Assembly: GCA_030151105.1 (NCBI GenBank)
Contig: JASLEN010000408.1
Location: 1 to 7,231 of the forward strand
Reading direction: 5' to 3'
DNA length: 7,231 nt
Origin: Dysgonomonas sp.
Lineage (GTDB): Bacteria; Bacteroidota; Bacteroidia; Bacteroidales; Dysgonomonadaceae
Shown: positions 1 to 5,618 of the stretch, piece after piece
Layout: each line of letters begins with the position of its first letter
Numbering within the stretch: position 1 is the stretch's first letter
Made by a program: the position numbers and the translations under genes
The notes under the pieces: generated by a model
What the model saw: only the letters and a program-made list of their open reading frames with translations
The model's database searches: none
What the model was told of the DNA's origin: nothing

Positions 1-521
1 TCCACCTCTAGTGGTGCTAATTTTGGAGTTTCAGCTTTGGGTTCAACAGATTTTTCATCACGGCTTTTGTTAGATGTAAAAACAAGCTTTGTTGGTTTAT
101 CTACTTTCTTCTCCGCTTTTGGTTGCTCCGTTGTAGGTTTAGACCCTTCTTGTTTGGGAGTCTCTTCCTTTTTAACGATTGGCTTTATCTCCTTCTTTGC
201 AACAGGTTTTTCCTTTTTTTGTGTATTAGTATCTATAGGATCAGCTGCTTTTTCTTCTACTTTATTGGCTGGTGCAGCAGGCGTTTGCTTTGCCACAGTC
301 TTTTTAGGAGCAGGTTTTCTTTTTTGCTCTTGTTTAGTTTCGGCTTTGTAAGTGTCTGAGTTTTTGTTTCGTGCTTCTGCAATTGCTTGCTCATCGAGGA
401 TTTTATAAATAAGCTCCTCTTTCTTGAATGCGTCAGGACGTCGTATCCCTAGCTCTTTTGCGATTACACGCAAATCGGTTGTAAGCTTTTCATTAAGCTC
501 TAAAATGTTATATATACGCAT
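1..521 (-). CDS. rho: Transcription termination factor Rho, N-terminal part (3' end outside window)
   Basis: Rho is the hexameric RNA-dependent ATPase helicase that ends transcription of untranslated RNA in the cytoplasm. Reading the minus strand from the ATG at 521-519 gives 173 residues with no stop. Residues 1-47 (MRIYNILELNEKL..., then RVIAKELGI, FKKEELIYKILDEQAI) match the Rho N-terminal helical domain, where the 'KK-L-Y-IL' helix is typical. From about residue 50 to the window edge the protein is a low-complexity linker rich in Lys, Glu, Pro, Ala and Thr, with no Cys or Trp. Linkers at this place are known in Rho of Bacteroidetes. An in-frame TAA lies three codons before the ATG, so this start is the most upstream one possible. 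The RNA-binding OSD fold and the ATPase domain are not in the window. The gene diverges from nrfH. Identity rests only on the N-terminal domain, but the match is characteristic. Confidence 0.9.
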   Translation of the reverse strand, partial: MRIYNILELNEKLTTDLRVIAKELGIRRPDAFKKEELIYKILDEQAIAEARNKNSDTYKAETKQEQKRKPAPKKTVAKQTPAAPANKVEEKAADPIDTNTQKKEKPVAKKEIKPIVKKEETPKQEGSKPTTEQPKAEKKVDKPTKLVFTSNKSRDEKSVEPKAETPKLAPLEV

Positions 522-721
522 GTATATTTATTTTATAAAAAATAATAATGTTATTTCTATTGTAGTCTTTTGAGAATCAGCATAAATGATTTCAAATTTT
601 CATCTTAATTAAAATATCAATAATATGAGTGAAGATATTGGTTTACCAATCAAAATGCTTTGTAGAACTATTTTGAGTGTTAGTTCTTATTCTTATTTTG
701 TATTCCTAAAAAATTAACCTT

Positions 722-773
722 TTTGTATCTACAACTAAATATCTTAATTAATTTAGTTAGATCTAAATACAAA
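722..773. repeat. Interrupted inverted repeat between rho and nrfH
   Basis: AACTAAAT (733-740) pairs perfectly with ATTTAGTT (751-758) around a 10-base loop. Beyond a two-base bulge (AC, 731-732), ATCT (727-730) pairs with AGAT (759-762). TTTGTAT (722-728) can alternatively pair with ATACAAA (767-773). The arms are almost all A-T pairs and no T-run follows on either strand, so it does not look like a terminator. It could be an operator or a fold in the rho leader RNA; the function is unknown. Confidence 0.4.
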
Positions 774-846
774 TTGAAGATTAATATAATTTAGGGGAAA
801 TTGTTAGAAATATTACTCTCACTTAGTGAGTGATGTATCTATGCCA

Positions 847-877
847 CAAATATAATACAATTATATAAAGATACAAC
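847..877 (-). promoter_or_regulatory. Candidate rho promoter (Bacteroidetes-type)
   Basis: On the minus strand, TATATTTG (854 down to 847) matches the Bacteroidetes -7 consensus TAnnTTTG exactly. GTTG (877 down to 874) lies 19 bases upstream and matches the -33 element TTTG at three of four bases. Transcription would begin near 843, giving rho an untranslated leader of roughly 320 bases. AT-rich DNA gives such matches by chance. A weaker pair closer to the gene (TATTATTG at 625-618 with ATTG at 650-647, minus strand) is an alternative. Confidence 0.25.
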
Positions 878-989
878 TAAATATATTTGTTTTTTAATCT
901 CTTATTATGAGAAAATACAATCTTTGGAACTGAAATCAACAAGAGAGCTTCTATATTCTGGACTTTTAATAAAAGAAATCTTACAGAAT

Positions 990-1003
990 GTAACATATGT
1001 TAC
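990..1003. promoter_or_regulatory. Putative CRP/FNR-family (HcpR-like) operator
   Basis: GTAACATATGTTAC is a perfect 14-base palindrome, with further pairing one base out on each side (AA at 987-988, TT at 1005-1006). The form GTAAC-N4-GTTAC resembles sites predicted for HcpR, the CRP/FNR-family nitrosative-stress regulator of anaerobes whose regulon typically includes hcp and often nrf genes. The centre (996.5) lies about 41 bases before the start point predicted from the -7 match at 1026-1033, the usual place for a class II activator. The palindrome is seen directly. The regulator assignment is inference from family knowledge and from the nrfHA and hcp context. Confidence 0.5.
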
Positions 1004-1025
1004 GTTTTATAATAATTATAAATTA

Positions 1026-1033
1026 GATATTTG
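1026..1033 (+). promoter_or_regulatory. Candidate activator-dependent nrfH promoter, -7 element
   Basis: GATATTTG matches the -7 consensus TAnnTTTG at all fixed positions except the first. No TTTG is present 19-21 bases upstream, where the -33 element should be; the palindrome at 990-1003 lies just upstream of that place. This is the layout expected when an activator replaces a poor upstream element. The start point would be near 1037-1040 and the leader about 135 bases long. Confidence 0.3.
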
Positions 1034-1086
1034 TTTTAATAAATACGTCTCAACGATAAATCTCAGCATCTAGTTGTTAATTATTG

Positions 1087-1119
1087 TTAGATTTCAGTTG
1101 TATTTGATCTCTAAATTTG
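1087..1119 (+). promoter_or_regulatory. Second candidate nrfH promoter
   Basis: TAAATTTG (1112-1119) matches the Bacteroidetes -7 consensus exactly, and TTAG (1087-1090) lies 21 bases upstream as a one-mismatch -33 element. The start point would be near 1124-1127, about 46 bases before the nrfH ATG. The -7 element overlaps the left arm of the inverted repeat at 1108-1131, so this promoter could be repressible. It may work instead of, or together with, the promoter at 1026-1033. Confidence 0.35.
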
Positions 1120-1131
1120 CTATTTTAGAGA
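1108..1131. promoter_or_regulatory. Inverted repeat over the nrfH proximal promoter
   Basis: TCTCTAAA (1108-1115) and TTTAGAGA (1124-1131) form a perfect 8-base inverted repeat around the 8-base spacer TTTGCTAT. It spans the candidate -7 element and the expected start point. In DNA it could be a repressor operator; in a transcript started further upstream it would form a weak hairpin 41 bases before the ATG. No known regulator motif was recognised in it. Confidence 0.4.
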
Positions 1132-1171
1132 ACTACAAAGATACTATCAGAAACTAAAAACTATATTATAT

Positions 1172-1750
1172 ATGAAAAAACTTCTAAGTCTTATACCACA
1201 TCAGTTCATCTTCCCGCTTTTTCTAGTAGGAGGCGTTCTTGTGGGGCTTGGAGCGTACACTGCATATATGTCTAGAGCTCATTCATATCTTTCGGATGAT
1301 CCTGCTGCATGCATCAATTGTCACATTATGACGCCATATTATAGCTCATGGAAACATAGTTCTCATGCGCAATGGGCTACATGTAACGATTGTCATGTGC
1401 CTCAAGACAACGCATTGCATGGGTATGCATTTAAAGCAATGGATGGTTTATACCATGCTGCTGTTTTTACTGCCAAAGCCGAACCACAAGCTATCAGACC
1501 TAGAGATGCAAGTTATGAGGTGATAATGAATAATTGTATTCGCTGTCACGAACATCTCAATACTGCCGTTGTAGAAACTGGAATGGTTGCCTACCACGAT
1601 GTAAAAGAAGGAAAAGGAAAAGCATGTTGGGATTGCCATCAGGAAGTTCCTCACACCAAAGTGAGTAACATTGCTGGTGCACCTAGTGCCTATGTACCTC
1701 TACCAGAATCTCCTGTGCCAGACTGGTTAAAAAAACAAATGAGCAAATAA
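1172..1750 (+). CDS. nrfH: NrfH, tetraheme quinol dehydrogenase of nitrite reductase
   Basis: NrfH (NapC/NirT family) is the membrane-anchored partner that oxidises menaquinol and feeds electrons to NrfA on the periplasmic side. The 192-residue protein has a short basic N-terminus, one membrane segment at about residues 12-33, and four heme motifs: CINCH (47-51), CNDCH (71-75), CIRCH (122-126) and CWDCH (152-156). Met53 follows the first motif as CINCHIM, as in Desulfovibrio NrfH, where this methionine ligates heme 1. Four hemes, one N-terminal anchor and the position before nrfA separate it from longer NapC-like proteins. The stop lies 30 bases before nrfA, so the two genes are very probably one operon. 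No Shine-Dalgarno sequence is visible. A motif ACTAAAAACTAT (1153-1164) seven bases before the ATG resembles one before nrfA. Confidence 0.95.
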   Translation: MKKLLSLIPHQFIFPLFLVGGVLVGLGAYTAYMSRAHSYLSDDPAACINCHIMTPYYSSWKHSSHAQWATCNDCHVPQDNALHGYAFKAMDGLYHAAVFTAKAEPQAIRPRDASYEVIMNNCIRCHEHLNTAVVETGMVAYHDVKEGKGKACWDCHQEVPHTKVSNIAGAPSAYVPLPESPVPDWLKKQMSK

Positions 1751-1780
1751 AAAAGTAACAACTAAATAACTATTCAAACT

Positions 1781-3280
1781 ATGTTAAAAAAATTAGCCGA
1801 AGCTATAAGAAAAAAGCCAATGATAGGGTGGGGAATATTCCTTGCATCTATGATTGCAGTTTTCTTGCTAGGACTGCTAGCAGCTTCAATCACCGAACGA
1901 CGAGCTGAAATAGCAACCATTGTTGCCAATCGTATTGATCAGATAGAGCCAATGGATCCACGTAGTGAAAACTATAAAAACAACTTTAGAAGAGAGTATG
2001 ACACTTGGAAAAAGACTCAAAATATGGATTTCCGTAGTAAATATATGGGAAATCAAGTAGAAGATGTTTTGGAGTCTAGACCAGAAATGGTTGTACTGTG
2101 GGCTGGCTATGCTTTCTCTAAAGATTATAATGCTCCACGTGGACATATGCATGCAATTGTAGATAACAGAAATACACTGAGAACAGGAACTCCTGAGGCA
2201 GAAGGCGATGGACCACAACCAGCAGCATGTTGGGTTTGTAAAAGTCCAGATGTACCTCGTATTATGCATGAGCAAGGAATTGATGGTTTCTACTCTCATC
2301 AATGGGGAGACTTAGGCGCAGAAATTGTTAACCCAATTGGTTGTGCTACATGCCACGATAGCGAGACTATGAATCTAAAGATTTCTCAACCTGCACTTAT
2401 TGAAGCATTTGCATCAATGGGTAAAAATATTGAGGACGCTACTCCGCAAGAGATGCGTACACTTGTATGTGCACAATGTCACGTTGAATACTATTTCAAT
2501 GGAAAACAAAAAGTCGTAACATTCCCTTGGAAAGAAGGCATGACTGTAGAAGACATGGAGAAATACTATGATGACATAGATTTCTCAGACTGGACTCATG
2601 GATTGAGTAAAGCTCCAATGCTAAAAGCTCAACACCCTGACTACGAAGTATTCCTACTAGGAACACATGCTCAACGTGGTCTTTCTTGTGCTGACTGTCA
2701 CATGCCATATAAATCGGAAGGTGGAATCAAATATTCTGACCACCAAATTGTTAGTCCATTGAAAAACGTAGCAAATACTTGTCAAGTTTGTCACCGTGAT
2801 AGTGAAGAAAACTTGATTAAATATGTATACGATATTCAAGACAAAGCAAACGAGATTAGAAATAGAATTGAAATTGAACTTTCGAAAGCACACATCATGG
2901 CTAAGGCTGCTTGGGATAATGGTGCTACTGATGCAGAAATGAAACAAACACTACAATTGCTTCGTCAAGCGCAATGGCGTTGGGATTTTGCTGTAGCATC
3001 GCACGGAGGTTCATTCCATGCACCTATCGAGATTCAACGTGTATTGGCTCATAGCTTAGATAGATCGTTACAGGCACAAATAGAAGTACAAAAAGTATTA
3101 TTTGCGCATGGTGTAACAGATGTACCAATGCCAGATATTTCAACTAAATCTAAGGCTCAAAAGTATATTGGTCTTGATATTGAGGCTGAAAAAGCGAAGA
3201 AAGAGAAATGGATTGAAACAGTTGTTCCAAAATGGCTAGAAGAAGCCAAAGCAAAAGGAAAACTGGTGGCTGAAAAATAA
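1781..3280 (+). CDS. nrfA: NrfA, pentaheme cytochrome c nitrite reductase (ammonia-forming)
   Basis: NrfA carries out the six-electron reduction of nitrite to ammonium and can also reduce NO and hydroxylamine. The 499-residue protein has a hydrophobic segment at about 14-36, then the catalytic heme motif CWVCK (150-154), with lysine in place of histidine, and four ordinary motifs: CATCH (188-192), CAQCH (230-234), CADCH (303-307) and CQVCH (334-338). By alignment to known NrfA, the active-site residues are Arg120 (in APRGH), Tyr237 (in VEYYF) and His285 (in KAQHPDYE). The calcium ligands are Glu236, Tyr237, Lys282 and Gln284. All are present, so the enzyme should be active. It is slightly longer than E. 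coli NrfA, with a Lys- and Glu-rich C-terminal tail. There is no lipobox and no clear cleavage site after the hydrophobic segment, so it may be secreted or remain anchored. It follows nrfH and ends before a terminator. Confidence 0.97.
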   Translation: MLKKLAEAIRKKPMIGWGIFLASMIAVFLLGLLAASITERRAEIATIVANRIDQIEPMDPRSENYKNNFRREYDTWKKTQNMDFRSKYMGNQVEDVLESRPEMVVLWAGYAFSKDYNAPRGHMHAIVDNRNTLRTGTPEAEGDGPQPAACWVCKSPDVPRIMHEQGIDGFYSHQWGDLGAEIVNPIGCATCHDSETMNLKISQPALIEAFASMGKNIEDATPQEMRTLVCAQCHVEYYFNGKQKVVTFPWKEGMTVEDMEKYYDDIDFSDWTHGLSKAPMLKAQHPDYEVFLLGTHAQRGLSCADCHMPYKSEGGIKYSDHQIVSPLKNVANTCQVCHRDSEENLIKYVYDIQDKANEIRNRIEIELSKAHIMAKAAWDNGATDAEMKQTLQLLRQAQWRWDFAVASHGGSFHAPIEIQRVLAHSLDRSLQAQIEVQKVLFAHGVTDVPMPDISTKSKAQKYIGLDIEAEKAKKEKWIETVVPKWLEEAKAKGKLVAEK

Positions 3281-3291
3281 GATCTACAATT

Positions 3292-3337
3292 AAAAAAGAA
3301 GTGTCTGAATATCTAAACCATTTCAGGCACTTTTTTT
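3292..3337 (+). terminator. Intrinsic terminator after nrfA
   Basis: AAGTGTCTGAA (3299-3309) pairs with TTCAGGCACTT (3322-3332) as an 11-base stem with one G-U wobble and a 12-base loop, followed by seven T residues (3331-3337). It begins 18 bases after the nrfA stop codon and separates nrfHA from the cytochrome maturation genes. The A-run on the left side (3292-3297) gives it a partly symmetrical look, but no minus-strand gene ends here. Confidence 0.85.
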
Positions 3338-3432
3338 ATCTTATAGATTACTGAATACAGTTTATCATTCCCATTTGCAAAATGGATATAACTTATCTTA
3401 AAATACTACTTGACTAAATTTTTAATAATCAA

Positions 3433-4731
3433 ATGAGTGAAATAAAACGACGAATGTGGCAATTCCCTTGGAAATACAGGGAGAGTATTGCCATCACTTT
3501 AGGAATCCTTTTAGTAGGTTTTCTATTGCAAATCACTTTAGGAAGCTTTGACTTCTTTTTACTCCATTCACCCGTCAACTTGATAGTAGGAGCTGTATTA
3601 ATCACACTTACGGCAATCTTATCATTTGCAAAACAAAATCCAATAGTGCAATGGCTATCAGGAGTACCTCTATCTGTTACATTGTTAGGAGGAATGCTCA
3701 TTATGGGAATTATAATGGGGCTTACTCCACAATTTGCTCGTGTGAATACCGACCTACATATCCACTGGGGACACTCTTCGTGGTCTGAAATTCTAGACTA
3801 TGTGTTTATGAAGCTAGGATTTAGACAAGTGACTACATCTTGGCCATTTGTCCTAGTCTATACATTCACACTTCTTTCATTAGGACTTGTAATCGCTAGA
3901 AGACTTCAAAATTTCAAATGGAAAGACTATGGATTTTATCTCAACCACTTTGGTCTTTGGCTACTTTTGTTTGCTGCAGGCTTCGGAGCTGCGGATATGC
4001 TTCGCTATGTGATGTATGTGGAAGAAGGAGAAGTGGAATGGAGGGTCTTTGATTCACACGAAAATATGCTAGAGTTGGATATTGCTATCAAACTACATGA
4101 TTTTGTGATGGAAGAATATGCACCGAAACTAGCCGTGATAGATAAATATACAGGAGATGTGCAACCAATGAGCAGACCCGAATTTTATCAAATAGATGAA
4201 CGAAAACCAAAGACTAGTCTTTTTGATTGGGATATTATTCTTGAAGAATATATACATGAGGCTGTTCGCAAAACGGATACATCTTTCCAAAGTGTTCCTA
4301 TGCCAGGCTCTATGCCCGCAGCAAGAGTAACTGCGACTAATATGAAAACTGGTGAGACTTCAAAAGGTTGGCTTACTTGTGGAAGCGCTGACCAATTTGT
4401 AATGCCTCTTGATTTAGACTCTACCTATTCTCTAGTGATGACAAAGCCTGAAGCTAAGCGTTTTGCTTCAGACGTAACTGTGATGAGTAAGGCTAAACCT
4501 GATGAAGCGATAACGACAACCCTTGAGGTTAATGCTCCACTTAAAATGGGAAGCTGGATGATTTATCAATACGACTATGATCATGCCTTGGGCAAGGCTT
4601 CACGCATGAGTGGCTTCGAATTAGTTTACGACCCTTGGTTGTATGCGGTATATTTAGGGATTTTTCTAATAGCATTAGGCTCAATGTGTATGCTATGGCT
4701 TGGTAACAAAAATAAGAATAAAGAATCATGA
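3433..4731 (+). CDS. resB: ResB/Ccs1-type cytochrome c maturation protein (System II)
   Basis: ResB (also called CcsB or Ccs1) forms, with CcsA, the System II complex that carries heme across the membrane and presents apocytochrome for heme attachment. The 432-residue protein has membrane segments at about residues 18-36, 48-65, 78-97, 137-155 and 169-188, a periplasmic domain of about 200 residues, and a last membrane segment at about 401-423. The tail of the periplasmic domain (LKMGSWMIYQYDYD, 370-383) and VYDPWLYAVYLGI (398-410) are typical of the family. His172 in LNHFGLW is a candidate heme ligand. The start ATG has no visible Shine-Dalgarno sequence. The gene overlaps ccsA by 4 bp at ATGA, which suggests coupled translation. 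Its position after nrfA points to a role in NrfHA maturation, although it could serve all c-type cytochromes. Databases use 'CcsB' for either protein of the pair. Confidence 0.88.
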   Translation: MSEIKRRMWQFPWKYRESIAITLGILLVGFLLQITLGSFDFFLLHSPVNLIVGAVLITLTAILSFAKQNPIVQWLSGVPLSVTLLGGMLIMGIIMGLTPQFARVNTDLHIHWGHSSWSEILDYVFMKLGFRQVTTSWPFVLVYTFTLLSLGLVIARRLQNFKWKDYGFYLNHFGLWLLLFAAGFGAADMLRYVMYVEEGEVEWRVFDSHENMLELDIAIKLHDFVMEEYAPKLAVIDKYTGDVQPMSRPEFYQIDERKPKTSLFDWDIILEEYIHEAVRKTDTSFQSVPMPGSMPAARVTATNMKTGETSKGWLTCGSADQFVMPLDLDSTYSLVMTKPEAKRFASDVTVMSKAKPDEAITTTLEVNAPLKMGSWMIYQYDYDHALGKASRMSGFELVYDPWLYAVYLGIFLIALGSMCMLWLGNKNKNKES

Positions 4732-5510
4732 CTTGGGACGAATATCTATGGTTTGCAATACCATCTATTATATGTTGGCTAGTGGCTGGCATACTTGTGT
4801 TTAAATCAAAAAAGCAACTGCTAATTGATGGATTAATGATTCTTGGAATCGTTATTTTCGCAGCGTTCATTATAGCACTTTGGATAGGGCAGGAGAGACC
4901 ACCATTGCGTACAATGGGAGAAACCAGACTTTGGTATTCTTTCTTCTTGGCTACAATAGGTTTCATTACCTATAAGCATTGGAAGTATAATTGGATTTTA
5001 GCATTTTCGGGGCTTGTGGCATCTGTTTTTGTATGTGTCAATATTTTCAAGCCAGAAATTCATTCAACAAATCTGATGCCTGCCTTGCAGAGTTATTGGT
5101 TTGTGCCTCACGTAACAGTTTATATTCTTTCTTATTCCATGCTTGGAGCAGCTACAATAGCTTCTATCATTCAGCTAATAAAACTGAATAAGAATCAAGC
5201 AGATGAAAAGCTTTATGACTTTATGGACAATATCGTTTATATAGGATTTGGCTTTCTAATGCTTGGATTACTAATGGGAGCTGTGTGGGCAAAAGAAGCT
5301 TGGGGACATTATTGGTCTTGGGATCCTAAAGAGACTTGGGCATTCATAACTTCAGCCGCATATCTAGTATATATACATATGCGTTTGCAAAATAAGCATC
5401 CTCGCTTTACACTATGGATGGTTCCTATTTCATTTATCCTCTTGATGATTACATGGGTGGGAGTAAGCTACTTACCTGCTGCACAGAATAGTGTACACGT
5501 ATATTCATAA
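4728..5510 (+). CDS. ccsA: CcsA/ResC cytochrome c synthase subunit with WWD domain
   Basis: CcsA is the heme-handling subunit of the System II holocytochrome c synthase. The 260-residue protein appears to have eight membrane segments (roughly 8-25, 33-53, 67-83, 89-108, 126-152, 168-188, 206-218, 229-248). The signature WWD segment spans residues 187-204 (WAKEAWGHYWSWDPKETW). The flanking histidines expected to hold heme are present as His128 (VPHVTVYILSYS) and His257 (NSVHVYS, in the place of the usual LHSY). PPLRTMGETRLWYS (58-71) matches the conserved segment near the N-terminus. Start and stop overlap with resB as ATGA, so the pair is probably co-translated. Separate ResB and CcsA genes contrast with the fused CcsBA and NrfI proteins of Epsilonproteobacteria. 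The thiol-reducing partner (ResA/CcsX) is not in the window. Confidence 0.93.
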   Translation: MTWDEYLWFAIPSIICWLVAGILVFKSKKQLLIDGLMILGIVIFAAFIIALWIGQERPPLRTMGETRLWYSFFLATIGFITYKHWKYNWILAFSGLVASVFVCVNIFKPEIHSTNLMPALQSYWFVPHVTVYILSYSMLGAATIASIIQLIKLNKNQADEKLYDFMDNIVYIGFGFLMLGLLMGAVWAKEAWGHYWSWDPKETWAFITSAAYLVYIHMRLQNKHPRFTLWMVPISFILLMITWVGVSYLPAAQNSVHVYS

Positions 5511-5554
5511 TATTATCAAGAATATAGAAATTAGGATATAACTAATAATTGAAT

Positions 5555-5590
5555 AAAAAAGAGCAGAGATTGAATAATCTCTGCTCTTTT
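5555..5590. terminator. Bidirectional terminator between ccsA and hcp
   Basis: A perfect 15-base stem (5557-5571 with 5576-5590, core GAGCAGAGATT / AATCTCTGCTC) closes on the four-base loop GAAT. The stem ends in T residues on the plus strand (5587-5590), and the A-run at 5555-5560 gives six T residues on the minus strand. It lies 47 bases after the ccsA stop and 28 bases past the hcp stop on the minus strand, so it can serve both convergent genes. Confidence 0.9.
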
Positions 5591-5618
5591 CAACTTAACA
5601 CAAACATTACGACTTACT

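Larger units (their letters stand above)
522..1171. other. Divergent AT-rich intergenic region between rho and nrfH
   Basis: This is 650 bases of very AT-rich DNA without a convincing gene on either strand. It must hold the start signals of rho (leftward) and nrfHA (rightward). Structures seen by eye are: ATTGGT-TT-ACCAAT at 637-650; an interrupted inverted repeat at 722-773; the 13-mer TACAACTAAATAT at 730-742 and again at 872-884; CTCACT-T-AGTGAG at 818-830; CTTTTA-A-TAAAAG at 963-975; GTAACATATGTTAC at 990-1003; and TCTCTAAA-N8-TTTAGAGA at 1108-1131. No tRNA or known riboswitch could be recognised. The longest small frame noted (625-717, 30 codons) has no support. Confidence 0.75.

Noticed and set aside
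37..359. Plus-strand open frames opposite rho
   Set aside because: They are antisense to the recognisable Rho frame; their Phe/Ser/Leu-rich products are mirror images of the K/E/P-rich linker.
625..717. 30-codon plus-strand frame starting MSEDIGLPIK
   Set aside because: Too short, no family resemblance and no start signals; one such frame is expected by chance in 650 AT-rich bases.
882..889. Exact -7 match TATATTTG on the plus strand
   Set aside because: It has no -33 partner 19-21 bases upstream and lies almost 290 bases before nrfH, so chance is the better explanation.
963..975. CTTTTA-A-TAAAAG palindrome
   Set aside because: All but two bases are A or T, so it is easily a chance result in this composition.
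1448..2947. Minus-strand open frames inside nrfH and nrfA
   Set aside because: They lie opposite genes whose heme motifs fix the coding strand; the products have no recognisable domains.
4541..4966. 141-codon minus-strand frame across the resB/ccsA junction
   Set aside because: It is antisense to two genes with strong family signatures, and the product is not recognisable.
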